A stretch of DNA of 64,000 bases from Euphorbia lathyris (Eukaryota > Streptophyta > Magnoliopsida > Malpighiales > Euphorbiaceae), in assembly GCF_963576675.1 (NCBI RefSeq), contig NC_088911.1, positions 90,921,256 to 90,985,255 of the forward strand, read 5' to 3'. A program made the translations under genes and the position numbers. Each line of letters begins with the position of its first letter. Position 1 is the stretch's first letter. Below are positions 1 to 12,900 of the stretch, in pieces. The notes under the pieces are model-generated. The model was not told the DNA's origin. It saw nothing but the letters and a program-made list of their open reading frames with translations, and searched no databases.

Positions 1-2414
1 TGTGGAGAAATATTTTGGGGGTTCGATTAAAATGTTTCAATCTGATTGTGGGGGGGGGGAGTATCATGATTTGACTACTTATTTGTCTCATAATGGAATG
101 GTACAAAGATCTTTCGGTCTATACACCCTTGAAAAAAATGGATGTGCAAAACATAAACATAGACATATTATGGAAACTAGTTTGGTTATGCTTAATCATG
201 CATATTTACCACCCTCTTTTAGGTCATTTGCGTTTGAAACTGTAGTATATGTCATTAATCATTTGCCTTTTTCATCTATTGATTTTGATATTCCATGTCG
301 TGTCTTGTTAAAATCATTGTCTGATTATTCACAATCACGTGTATTTGGTCATCTTTGTTACCCTTGGTTCTGTCCATATGCTCCTCATAAATTGGCTCCA
401 TGGTCAACTCCTTGTGCTTTTTTGGGATATAGCAAATTGCATAAAAGGGTTTCGATGTTTTGATCATGTGTCCTCCAAATTCTACATCTCACGTCATGTT
501 ATTTTTTATGAACATGATTTTCCATTCGATCATCTAAATAAACAAGCTCACTGTATCCATGACTCTGATCCGGTTTTGATTGCTCAATAAATGAATTTTC
601 CTCTTCTTCTTTTTCGGGTACGCCCGAGCTGACTATACTGAATGATCCGCTAGAATCACCATCGCACAACATGTGTGCATCGACTGCCCAGTAAAACTCC
701 TCGGTAGACCAGCCTATATCACCCATCACACCCGTATCAACCTTTATTGATTCCATCAATGCGTCTACTGCTCCACTTATTAGCCTGCTCACTGTTAATT
801 CTTACAATACTATGGCTAACAGCAACTCCAATCCGTCTGTCTCCATCGATACATAGGCAGATGATATGTCCGATGACACATCACAATTGAATCCTCCACT
901 GAATACCCATCCAATGGTTACTCGAGCAAAGGATGGCATTTACAAATCCAAAATGCATGTTACTAGGGCAAGCAACCCCACTAACTTTCTGTATGCATCC
1001 AAGTTTGTATGTTGATGGAAAGCAATGTGAGAAGAATACAATGTGTTGATTGTTAATGGTATGTGGGAATTAGTACCACTTCCTCCTGGAGCTAACTTGA
1101 TTAATAATCGATGGTTGTTTAAAACAAAAACAATGGCTGATGGAGCAATTGAGCGATATAAAGCTTGTTTAGTGTCAAACTGATTTCATCAGAGGCCCAA
1201 CATTGATGTCATAGAGACATTTAGCGCAATGATGAAACCCACACCTATTCAGATAATTTTCTCTAGTCGTTTCTCTTAACTGGTCGGTCATTCATATGGA
1301 TGTATCGAATCCGTTTTTACATGGAGATTTGAAAGAAGATGTGTACATGAATCCCAATAATCCCCATATGGTGTGTAAATTCCAAAAGTCATTATATGGC
1401 CTGAAACAATATCCCCGTATGTGGCATGTAAAATCACTTTAAAGCTTCTCATGTTTGGGTTTCAAGGCTCCAAAACCAAAATGCCTTTGTATTTCTTTAT
1501 CTCAGGTACCATATGCCTCTATTGTTTGATTTATGTTGATGATTTACTTATCACGGGCAACGACGAGGTCTTGTTGACAAAATTACAAACCCATATGGAA
1601 ACCAATTTTGCAATTCACCATCTGGGTTCACTTTACTGTTTTTTAGGATTAGAGGCATCATGGTCTGCAAAGGGGCTTTTCCTTCACCAAACAAAGTATC
1701 TAAAGTCTATTTTGGCCAAAGCAAAGATGACGAAGTGCAAAGCCATAGCCTGTCCGACGATTCCCTCAACACATTTATAAGCCAACATCACGGGCAGTTT
1801 TGACGATCCAACATTATACCAAAGTCTAGTTGGGAGCATATAATACTTAACTTTTACTCGCCTAGAGATTTCATTTATAGTTAACAGAGTGTCTCATTTC
1901 ATGCATTGCCCATCTAACTCACAGTGTAGTTACACTACTATTTTGACGTAGATTAGGGTGGGGATAGGGATGATCGGAAATCCACCAGTGGTTATTCCAT
2001 TTCCTTTGGTGCTAATTTGGTGTCATGATCTTCGCAGAAACAACAAGCAGTTTTTTGGTCCTCCACTGAGGCTGAATACATGACATTAGCCTCGGCTACC
2101 TCAGAATTGAGTTGGGTTCATCTATTGCTCAAGGAAATTAGGTATCCACGTAGTAAACCCCCAATCTTATGGTGTGACAATGTAAGTGCAGTTTACCTTT
2201 CTACGAATCCAGTCTTTCACAATTAAAGTAAACACTTTGAAATTGATTTATACTTTGTTTGAGATAAAGTATGGTCTAAAGCATTAGTAGTACGATACAT
2301 TTCTATAGAGGACCAAACAACTGACATCTTCACTAAACCAATAGTTCAGAGTAGGTTTCAGTTCTTAAAAGACAGGTTGGCAGTCCGTGTCCGACTTGTT
2401 TAGTTTGAGGGGGA
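1..2414 (+). mobile_element. Ty1/copia retrotransposon remnant, copy 1 (integrase to RNase H)
   Basis: Broken pol of a Ty1/copia element, already inside the integrase core at the window edge. The frame from 2 to 463 holds an integrase-core segment (FQSDCGGGEY) and ends in a region like the link that follows the integrase (PWFCPYAPHKLAPW, AFLGY). A reverse transcriptase follows at about 1050-1760, with the motif LIYVDDLLITGN near 1530-1560, and an RNase H at about 1930-2390, read from pieces equivalent to DRKSTSGY and TEAEYMTLAS. Many stops and frame changes separate the pieces, so no long protein can be made. A purine-rich tract at 2405-2414 precedes an LTR-like start. Protein family is clear; lineage was not assigned. 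Confidence 0.9.
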
Positions 2415-2635
2415 TTGATAACGTAATGAAGTTGTGGCCTACACGATAACAGCAAAGTTCGATCAAAATAGCCTATTAGTAGGACTTAGCCTTGTGTTGT
2501 GTCTATCAAATAGGATTACATTTATTAACTATGAATAGGGACCTTCGTAAACACGATTAATAAAGTGGAATAATAACACATTTGTTATCTGTTACGGAGA
2601 TGAACGCACTCTTTACTCTGTTACTAATTAATACA
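2415..2635 (+). repeat. Probable LTR (5' part of 3' LTR) of copia remnant 1
   Basis: It starts TGATAACGTAATGAAG right after the purine-rich tract that ends the RNase H region, where a 3' LTR is expected. The same start occurs after the second remnant at 5027. The right end was not found, so the end coordinate is approximate. Confidence 0.5.
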
Positions 2636-3060
2636 TCTTTAATGCGACTATTTTCATTAAAATGGAAATAAGATTTAATTTTAATAAAACAAATTTATTT
2701 TTTCATGAAAAAAAGAAAAAATATTTTATTGCTAGAAATATAAATGAAGGTGGCTACTTTTATAAATGCACTACTTTTAGCAAAATTTTAAATATAGATT
2801 TAGAAATAATGAAATTGTTGGTGGGTTCAAGCCATAAAAGGGCAAAATAGTAAAATATAGGTATTAAAATATTTCAAAGAGTGGTAAGACTGTAATAATT
2901 TGAAACATAAAATAAAAATATATTGTTCTAACTTCAACTTTCCAAATTAGAACTGAGTTTTGAATTTAATTTCCCAGCTTGCAACAATGATTAATGATTA
3001 TAGAACTCTTATTTTTTTTTTTATTAAATTAATTAATTATCATCATATTAGCCATTGTTG

Positions 3061-5026
3061 ATCATGTGTACTCCAAATTCTACATCTCACATCATGTTAT
3101 TTTTTATGAACAAATTATTTCATTCGACTGTCTAAATAAACAAGCTCATTATATCCATGACTTTGATCCGGTTCTGATTGCTTCACAAGTGACTTTTCCT
3201 CTTCTCTTTTCGGGTACGCCCGACTTGACTATATTGAATGATCCACCACAATCACCATCGCACAAAATTTGTGCCTCGACTGCCCAATAAAACTCCTTGG
3301 TAGACCAACATGCATCACACATCACACCCCTATCCACCTTTACTGATTTCATCGCTGCGTCTACTGCTCCACCTAGTAGCCTGGCCACTATTAATTCTTA
3401 TAATACTACAACTAACAGCAACTCCAATCCGCCTGTCTCCATCGATACACAAGCAGATGATATATCCGACGACACTACATAATTGAATCCTCTATTGAAT
3501 ACCCATCCAATGGTTACTCGAGCAAAGGATGATGTTTACAAACTCAGAATGCATATTACTAGGGCAGGCGACCCTACTACCTTTCTATATGCATCCAAGT
3601 CTGCATGTTGGTGGAAAGCAATGTTAGAAGAATACAATGTGTTGATTGCTAATGGTACATAGGAATTAGTACCGCTTCCTCGTAGAGCTAACTTGAATAA
3701 TAATCGATGGTTGTTTAAAACAAACAACAACTGATGGAGCAATTGAGCGTTATAAAGTTTGTTTAGTGGCAAAAGAATTTCATCAGAGGCCGAACATTGA
3801 TTTCACTGAGACATTCAGCCCAACGACGAAACCCATAACTATTCAGATAATTCTCTTTCTAGTCGTTTCTCTCAACTGGTCGGTCATTCAGATGGATGTA
3901 TCGAATGCGTTTTTGCATAGAGTTTTGAAAGAAGATGTGTACATGGGTCAACCGCCTAGGCTTGATGATCCCAATAAGCCCCATCTGGTGTGTAAATTGC
4001 ACAAGTCACTATATGGCCTGAAACAATATCTCTGTATGTGGCATGCAAAACTCACTTTAAAGCTTCCACAGTTTGGGTTTCAGGGCTCTAAAACCAATAT
4101 GTCTTTGTATTTCTTTATCTCATATACCATATGCCTCTATTGTTTGATTTATGTTGATGATTTACTTATCACGGGCAACGGTGAGGTCATGTTGATAAAA
4201 TTGCAAACCCATCTGGAAACCAATTTTGCAATTCACAATCTGGGTTCACTTTAGTGTTTCTTGGGATTAGAGGCATCATGGTCTGCAAAGGGCTATTCGT
4301 TCACCAAACAAAGTATCTAAAGTCTATTTTAGCCAAAGCAAAGATGACGGAGTGCAAAGCCATCGCTAGTCCGCTGACTGCCTCAGAACATATACAAGAC
4401 GACACCACAAAACGTTTTGATGATCCAAACTGAACTGTAGTTGGAAGCCTGAAATACTTGACTTTTACTCGTCCAAAGATTTCATTTGTAGTTAACAGGG
4501 TGTCTTAGTTCATGCATTGCCCATCTAACACACATGGGGGGGGGGGTGTCAAATGCATCCTATGTTATCTCAAAGGCATGACTGATCATGGTCTTATGTT
4601 ATGAAAAGGACCCACAATGTAGTTGCACTGCTATTCCGATGCAGATTGTGGTGGGGATATGGATGATCGGAAATCCACTAGTGGCTATGCCATTTTCTTG
4701 GGCTCTAATTTGGTGTTATGGTCTTCGCGGGAACAACATGCAGTTTCTCGGTCCTCCACTAAGGCTGAATACAGGGCATTAGCCTCGGTTACCTCAGAAT
4801 TGAGTTGGGTTCATTTGTTGCTCAAGGAAATTGGGTTCGCGTAAACATTTTGAAATTGATTTCTACTTTGTTCAAGATAAAGTACGATCTAAAGCATTGG
4901 TAGTACGATACATTTCTACAAAGGACCAACTGGCATCTTCACTAAACCAATGACTAAGACTAGGTTTCAGTTCTTAAAAGACAAGATGATAGTTCGTGCC
5001 CAACCTGTTCAGCTAGAGAGGAAGTG
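3061..5026 (+). mobile_element. Ty1/copia retrotransposon remnant, copy 2 (reverse transcriptase and RNase H)
   Basis: Second decayed copia pol fragment. The best frame, 3766-4254, carries the reverse-transcriptase block around IQMDVSNAFLH, the conserved SLYGLKQ segment and LIYVDDLLITGNGEV. It stops at 4252, just after the segment NFAIHNLGSL. RNase H is at about 4623-4844 (DRKSTSGYAIFLGSN, STKAEYRALASVTSELSWVH), followed by remains of the copia C-terminus up to about 4990. No integrase core is present, because the copy begins at the duplication boundary. It cannot code for a functional enzyme. Confidence 0.9.
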
Positions 5027-5255
5027 ATAACGTAATGAAGTTGTGGCCTATATGGCAACAACATGTTCGGCCGAAACAGTCTCCTAGTAGGACTCGACTT
5101 TGTGTTGTGTATATCAAACATTATTATATTAATTAACTATAAATAGGGATCTCTGTAATAGAAATAAACATGATTGATTAAGGTAAATAACAACACATTT
5201 GTTAATCTATTATAGAAATGAACGTATTCTCTACTCCTCTACTAATTAATACCTC
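5027..5255 (+). repeat. Probable LTR start of copia remnant 2
   Basis: It begins with the same TGATAACGTAATGAAG as position 2415 and stays similar through the region near CTATAAATAGGGA (about 5139), which may be the old LTR TATA box. The right end is not defined. Confidence 0.45.
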
Positions 5256-5859
5256 TTTCATGTAGATATTTTCATTAAAATGGAAATGAAATTTAATTTT
5301 AAGATTTTCTTTTTATTTTTTCAGAAAAATAAAGAAAAGAACATTTTATTGCTAGAAATATAAATGAAGGTGGGTACTTTCATGAATACACTATTCAGGT
5401 AAAAAAACTCTTTTATTTTTACCAAAATTTCAATTTTAGATTTAGAAATAATAAAATTGTTGGTGAGTTCAAGCCATGGAAGGGCAACATAGTAAAATAT
5501 AGGTATTAAAAGATTTCAGAAAATAGGAAGGCTGTAATAATTTGAAAAATAAAATAAAAAAAATAAAATTTTATTGTCCTAACCTCAACTTTCCCAATTA
5601 GAACTAAGCTTTCGAATTTAGTTTCCCAGCTTGCAGAGTGATATTAATGATTATATAACTCTTATTTTTATTATTATTAAATTAATTTTATTATCATCAT
5701 GTTAGCCATTGTTGTGTCATTTTGCATTTGCTGGTTTAACGTTAATATATGTATATAAAAAAATATTAAATTATATTTTAAAATGTGAATTTGGCAGATC
5801 TAGACCGTTTTCACAAGAAACGAATAGCCTGAAACTCACCACCTAACCTGAAAATTTAA
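5256..5859. other. AT-rich spacer upstream of the myosin gene
   Basis: 5256-5714 is the AT-rich tail shared with 2640-3060. From 5715 the sequence is single-copy in the window and should hold the promoter of the myosin gene. No clear TATA box was fixed. I see no coding sequence. Confidence 0.5.
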
Positions 5860-6939
5860 ATTTTTCTCTGCAACAAAAATAACCTTTAAAGCAACACCAT
5901 CAACAACACCACACAAACAACAAAAGCAGAAGCAGAAGCAGAAGCAGAATATTTCGTTCACCGAAGGAAATCTTAGAGACTGCTGTTCAGATTTGCTGCT
6001 TCCACACTTCCTTCTCTCAGTCCCTCTTTTTTTGGGTAAAATAAAAAAAAAGGTTTGTTATGTCTCCTTAACAAACTGAACCAACAATTTTGTTACACTC
6101 TTTTAGCGAATGGAGTTTCTATTGGAGTTTGTTTTTCTATTTTTTCACAAAAACAACGGAAACATTTTGTTTTCTTCGTCATTTTCCTTCTCTTTTCTGC
6201 CCGTTAAGCAGTTTTGTGAATTTTTAGCCATCGGATATCTCTTCTGTTCTTCTTATCCGAATTATTGTTTTTTGTTATATTTTTTTTTCTGTTTTTTTTT
6301 TGGTTTTGGGTTGTGAACTGTGTTTCTATCAAGGTGGGGGTATTTGGGACATGAATTTCCTTTGGTTTTTGATTATGAATTGTAAGTGTAGTTTTTGGTT
6401 ATCAATTTTTGAATTTAATTAGGGTTTTTGGTTAGTTGTTTGTTTTTCTTAATGTTGATTTAATTAAACCCCTATTCAGACTCTAGAGATGAAATGAGAT
6501 TTCTTTTGTGGAATTGTGGCCCTTCTTTTTTCTGAGTTTGGATCAGAAGCTTTTTCTTTTTTGTGAGGTTGTTCCTGCAATAAAACTGCAGTTTTTGAAG
6601 CTTTTTCTATACTGGTTTGATTTGAAAATGATTTTCTTTCTCTTTCTTCCCCCATCTTTTTTCCCCTTGAATTTTGGCTTTAAGAAATCAAAATTGAACT
6701 TCTATCAGCTAATTGATTCTACAGTTTATTTCATCTCTAAGTTTTTAAGTTTCCCTCTCCATAATGTGAGCTAAAAAATCCCTTAATCTTGAGCTGTTGA
6801 TTGAAGTTTTAAAGCCAATTATGTATTGTTATTTTTCGTTATTCTATAATGTGTTGTTTGGTTGACGGTTTTCTCAGATATTTTGGTTTAAATTGTGTTG
6901 TTTCAGGCTTTGTGATTGAAAGAATAAGTTGCCATCAAA
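5860..6939 (+). other. Probable 5' UTR exon and leader intron of the myosin VIII gene
   Basis: The stretch 5880-6035 is transcript-like and contains a short (GCAGAA)n repeat at about 5926-5950. A donor such as GG/GTAAAATA near 6036 could pair with the acceptor TTTCAG/GC at 6901-6907. That would give a leader intron of about 0.87 kb, rich in T as plant leader introns are. The coding exon then opens 33 bases before its ATG at 6940. The transcription start and donor are inferred, not proven. Confidence 0.5.
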
Positions 6940-9900
6940 ATGATATTATCTGGGTCACCTGCAACGGTGACAAAGAGCTCATTGGAGGAGATGCTGGAAT
7001 CACTTCGGCGGCAAGATGAAGCTTTAGAGAGGTCCAGAGACTTGCCTCCTGCTTTGCCATCTCGGCCAACCTCAAGGGCGCGACTTCCCTCTGCACGACA
7101 CTCACTGCCCACAGACTTTAAAGTTGGTGCCAATGGCCAATTGGAGAACAAGGTCAAAATTCAAGTCGAATTAGAAGTTAATAAAGCGTTAGAAGTTAAT
7201 AAAGCATTAGAAGTTAATAAAGCCAAGGAAGATATTAAAAGGAAGAAGGAATTAAATAACAAAACTAGTTTTGGAAGAAAGAAGTTGAGAAAAGATCGAA
7301 ATAGCAAGGATTCAAATCCTTATATGGAAGAAAAGAGCCAGCTGGTGAAGGGGGCTGTTGTTGATTCACCGGCACCAAATGTAGATGAGCCAGATTGGGA
7401 TGACAACATTGTCTATTTCATTAAGAAGGTAATTATAGATTACTGGTTGTCACTCACTTGGTTTTTACTGTTTCCAAACATTTCTGGGCTCAATGTCTAA
7501 ATGTAGTTGTAGTTTTAGAGGTGCTAGCAAGTAAAGATAGTAGGAGGTGCTAGCAAGTAAAGAACTTCACATTAGATCCTCCTGAATCCCAGTTTGGAGA
7601 TAAGAAGTATAGGTTTTATAGGTTAATAATCAATTATTGCATTTCCATTAATTCCAATTACACCAAAAGAGAGCAGCTTCTAGATTTTAGGAAGTTAGCT
7701 TTCATTTCCATTCCAATCACTATGTCCTACTCCAATAGGTTTATTGTATTGTATCTGGATCTGTCGTTTTTGCAGTAATCGGAGTAGTATTTCACTGTTT
7801 ATCAGATAGGAGTTGAAATGTGAAATCAGGGTTTTTTCTATACTGGGTAATTTCTTTACAGTTGAAGAAATTTCTTTACAATATGCAAATATTGTGGAGC
7901 ATTTGTAACCACGATTTCTAGGCATGTGTAAAGTAGTGTGTCACAGATGCATGCTAAGAAAATGATTTTCTGTTTGGCTGAGGGGAATACATACTTGTTG
8001 AAGTGCAATGAATTCTGAAGCAGGTCAAAATGTAGCTGAAATAATTTTGGGGCCTAGATTTTGTTATTTACAATGTCACTTGTAAATGTAGGTTCCCTTT
8101 TTTTCCCTAGCGATGTATGATTCTTTTATTCCTTCAAATTTTTTCTATTGACATACATGAATGTGTTTTATTTAGTAAAAGTTATATAATAACAATAATG
8201 ATAATAATTAATAATATTGATATCAATAATAATAATAAGGATGGTATTTTCTTTTAGAAACTATGTATTTGGTGTCACCTATCAAATGGAAAGTGGGAGC
8301 TCGGAAACATACAATCAACTTCAGGGGATCAAGCTGTTGTTTCACTTTCGGGTGGAAACGTAAGTTCCTATCTCCTTTTATGTTTACCTTTCATTGCATT
8401 TTAAAAACACTTAATGCTATATAAACATATTTCAATTGCTTTTGCTTGCAAGTTGTACCTGAAAATAGTGCTATTTCTTTTTTATAGTTCATGAAGGTGT
8501 CTACAGCAGATCTCTTACCTGCAAACCCAGATATACTTGAGGGTGTGGATGACCTTATAAGGCTTAGTTATTTGAATGAGCCATCGGTTCTTCACAATCT
8601 CAAGTACAGATATTCTCAGAATATGATCTATGTAAGTGCGATAATAATCGGTTTCTTACAGCCTGCTTTTAAGTAAGATTTACGTCTCCTCACAGCTTCT
8701 GTTTAACCGGTTCTTCTGTTCATTGCCAGAGTAAAGCAGGGCCAGTTTTGGTTGCTGTCAATCCCTTCAGTGATGTCCCACTATATGGAAATGAAATCAT
8801 AAATGCATACCATCAGAAGCTAATTGATAGTCCACATGTGTATGCCATTGCGGCCACTGCTTACGATGAGATGATGAGAGGTGAATGAATCTTTCGTTTA
8901 TTTCCTTCTGCATGTGAATCCGTTATTGTTTCTGATGCTGTTCTTCTTTTTTTTTTTTTTTTTTTTTTGATAATTATGATCTACAGATGAAAAAAATCAA
9001 TCCATAATTATAAGGTAGGTTTTCGTTCTCTTATAATATTTAAGAAATTCATTTTTATGTTTATACTTTTTCCTTGTGTTGTACTACACTGGGTCTTTAC
9101 TCTTTCTATAGTACTATACATTTACTCCTAACCTCTTTTTCATTTTATTGTGAATAAGTACTCTGAGAATACCTGAGATACTATGCTCTTCTTCTTTTTT
9201 TAATAAACATTTTCCTGTAGTGGCGAAAGCGGTGCTGGGAAAACAGAGACAGCAAAACATGCAATGCAGTTCTTGGCTGCTCTTGGTGGCGGTTCTGATG
9301 GCATAGAGGACGAGATTCTTCAGAGCAGTTATGTGCTTGAAGCATTTGGAAATGCAAAAACATCCAGGAATGCCAACTCCAGTAGATTTGTGAGTTATAA
9401 GTACTTTTCGTGTACTTCTAAGTTATTCCTAGATCATAAGATTTATGACATTAACATATTCCAATTCATTTTGTATCTATTGTTGCAGGGGAAGCTGATT
9501 GAAATTCATTTCAGCAAATTAGGGAAGATACGTGGTGCTAAAATTCAAACTTGTAAGCGTTGGTTACGTGAAATTTTTTAGTTAGTGCAATAATATTCAA
9601 ATTTCTGGTATCTTTGTACTGACTTGACCAATTTGCCAAAATTATGGACATCCATATGCTGCATCGGTATAATGGTGCACAGTTCTGCTGGAAAAGGTAA
9701 AACTACTTCCTTTATGATATTTTCATGGGTTAAGTTGTCCTCAACTTTTGATTGCTGAACTTAGTCTCTCTCCTTTTGAGCAGTCAAGAGTAGTTCAGGT
9801 TACCAATGGTGAAAGATCCTACCATATCTTTTATCAACTTTGTGCTGGTGTTCCTTCAATTCTAAGAGGTAATATTTCATAAAGATCAGTCTATAGAAGT

Positions 9901-12900
9901 TTCAAAGCTTTAGAATCCAAAGCAAGATTCATTAGGCTTCTGCTTCATTTTCCATGGGTTTAGTCAGCAAATGAGAATTGAAAAGTGTTGACGTATTGGT
10001 TAGCCCCTGTATGATAGTTGTACAAACAGAACTTCTGTGAGTGTGTGTTTGTGCCATTCTTGATTAATGGCATGTGTGACATGCTTTAAAGAAGACATGG
10101 AATTACAACAAAAAGAATTTGTTTCACATTTAAGATTTGTGACAGCTACCATTTCTTGAAAGATGTAAACAATTGAATGTCGATCTTCTTCCCCACTTTT
10201 GGTCTTTGCAGAGAGATTAAATATTAAAATGGCTAGTGAGTACAACTATCTTAACCAGAGCGACTGCATGGTAATCCATGGTGTTGATGATGCTAAGAAT
10301 TTTCGCAAGCTTATGGTCAGTAACAACTTTTGACATTTACTTTGAGTATTTATGAGATGACACCCTGTTTCTCATCGTATAACTTTGTGGCCTTGGCCCT
10401 GGAGTGTAATACACATTTTCCCATTTTAACAGGAAGCCCTGGATATTGTTCAAATTTCCAAAGCAGATCAAGAACAAGCATTTGCAATGCTTGCTGCAGT
10501 ACTATGGCTTGGTAACATATCCTTCCAAGTAATCGACAATGAAAATCATGTAGAGGTGGTGGCTGATGAAGGTAAAAAAAAATTCTAAATATATGCTATG
10601 GATGTTGTCTATTTGAATGGATTGCTTTGGTCTTCTTTTATTTTCTGTGCCTTAAGCTTGCCACCTTCAGTACTTTCCAAGTAATCAACATTATTCAAAG
10701 CTGGATTTGTTCAAATAATTATTTAGTTGAACTGATGAAAGCCAAATTTAGTTTTGATTTTTAATTGCCGAACATCAGTATGTTAGTGGCTAAAAGTATT
10801 TCTTCCTTTTACTTTTATAAATATTTCTGTATTTTTAGCTTAAATTTAGATTTCATGTTCCAACTTCTTACTGGAATGATTATGTAGTTTTAACAATTAG
10901 CAAATTCCAAAATATTTATCTAAAACCTTATTTTATTTTTCAATTTTTAAATACATTCTGTGAGGTTGTATAGAGCTTTTTGTCATTAAGTATTTTTTAG
11001 TTTTTTATTTAATTTTCAAAAACCTTTTGATATCTTTTCATTTTGCTTTACTTAATTCTCAAGGAAATGGGGGATCAGCGCAACCCGATTTGGGGCAATA
11101 TCATTTCAATCCAAACTCCTGTTTGATGGCCCAAAATCAAGGGAATTGTTACCCATTCTGATATTGATTTCCCCACTCTTTAATAGTGTGAACCAAATGG
11201 TTCTCTAATATGCTAGTTAGTCATGAGTGATATATTATAACAATAGTATCAGTTTGCAGTTTTGCTTCATTAGTGGGAGTTGATTTTCTTTCTAGAAAAG
11301 CTGCTAAATTTTTATTATTATCATTTGAATGCCTTTATTACTCATAGAATGTAATAGATAAAGTTTGTCTGAATAACTAATGACAATTGGCAATTTGATT
11401 AGGCTTTAAGAATAATGCACCTTAAATTAGGGTGGTAGTTTGTACATGATTTTATGTATCCATACATTTGCTGAGATAATCAATCAGCTGAACGAACAGA
11501 ATATAATCTAAATATTGTGATTAAACTTGCATTATAGAATATGAAATGTGGGTGATGTTATAGTTATGACATGATAATATGAATGATGGATCTCTATCTG
11601 AAACACTATTAATTTGCCAATGACTTAATGCAGCTATAACCAATTGTGCCCGGCTGATGGGTTGTAACATGGAGGACTTGATGCAAGCTTTGTCAACCAA
11701 TAAAATAAAATGTGGAAAGGATTATATTCTTAAAACATTTACATTCCAGCAGGTATTTATTCTTAACTCACAGACACATATCCTCTATTTCTCGCACTTG
11801 CTATGCATGCCCAAACTACTTGTCAAACAAGACATTGCTTGAGGTCTCTGATTATCCTGTTTTCAGGCAATTGATACAAGAGATGCATTGGCAAAGTTTA
11901 TCTATGCAAGCTTGTTTGATTGGCTTGTTGCTCAAATCAACAAGTCACTTGCAGTTGGAAAAGTTCATACTGAGAGATCCATAAATATCCTCGATATCTA
12001 TGGGTTTGAATCATTTAAGGTATTAATTTTTATGTTCTGTTTGATAATATATTAAATTAAGTGCTCTGCGTTGTATCCTTGGTGATGATTCATCCACTTT
12101 TCTAATTTTCAGAATAATAGTTTTGAACAATTTTGCATAAATTATGCAAATGAGAGGCTCCAGCAACATTTCAACAGGCATCTATTCAAACTTGAGCAGG
12201 AGGTAAGCATCTTAGATCTTTAGCAGCATTTAGATTGCTGGATGCCTTCTGCAATGACACAACCTTTGAAGATTTTTATTGCTACAGTAGTGGAAAACTA
12301 AGTTACTTGAAGGCCCCATTTGTTTGCCATAAAAATCGTGCAGGAAAATATTTTCCTGATTTTTCGGTGTTTGTATGCTTAACAAAATAAATCAACGGAA
12401 AATTTTAGGTTAGTCAACAGAAAAGTATACGAAGAAAGTGAGGAAAATGTTTTACCCTTTTCAAAAACAGAAACATTTTCCTAAACTTTTTGGAACACAT
12501 TTCTTCTAACCCTTTTGAAAACAGTAGCCACTTACCACTTCTTCCCATTTTCCAAATATTTTATTTTCCAACAAAAAATTCTCTTATCCAATATTTTTCA
12601 ACAAACAAACAAGGCCGAAATATATTGCGATACTATATATGTACATATTCTCAATATTTGTTTCTGTAGTCAGATTTGTGCCCTAACATTAAATACATAT
12701 TGAAGCATACTTTGTCATTGACCTGAACTTCAAATGTGAAATTAAGAGAGGCCATAATGAATTCATTATTGTAAGTTACCATCATTTATGTCTATGTATT
12801 TGCAACATAGTTGTTAGAATCGTACGAGTCACGAGTCGACTCGACTCGAAATCTTCATGAATGGGCCGAATCGGTGGTGACTCGGCCGATTCGGTCGATT

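Larger units (their letters stand above)
463..5714 (+). repeat. Direct tandem duplication of about 2.6 kb (units 463-3060 and 3061-5714)
   Basis: Both units run through the same order: a link starting ATCATGTGT near 464 and 3061, reverse transcriptase, RNase H, the TGATAACG LTR start, an AT-rich tail with a run similar to TTCATTAAAATGGAAAT, and an end at GTTAGCCATTGTTG (3051-3064 and 5701-5714). The copies differ by many substitutions and by indels, including an extra (G)n run near 4537. The integrase frame 2-463 precedes only the first unit. This fits one unequal duplication of a dead element plus flanking DNA, followed by long decay. Confidence 0.8.

Noticed and set aside
6110..6774. Short Phe/Leu-rich open frames before the myosin start
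   Set aside because: They lie in the T-rich leader intron of the myosin gene and have no protein-like pattern.
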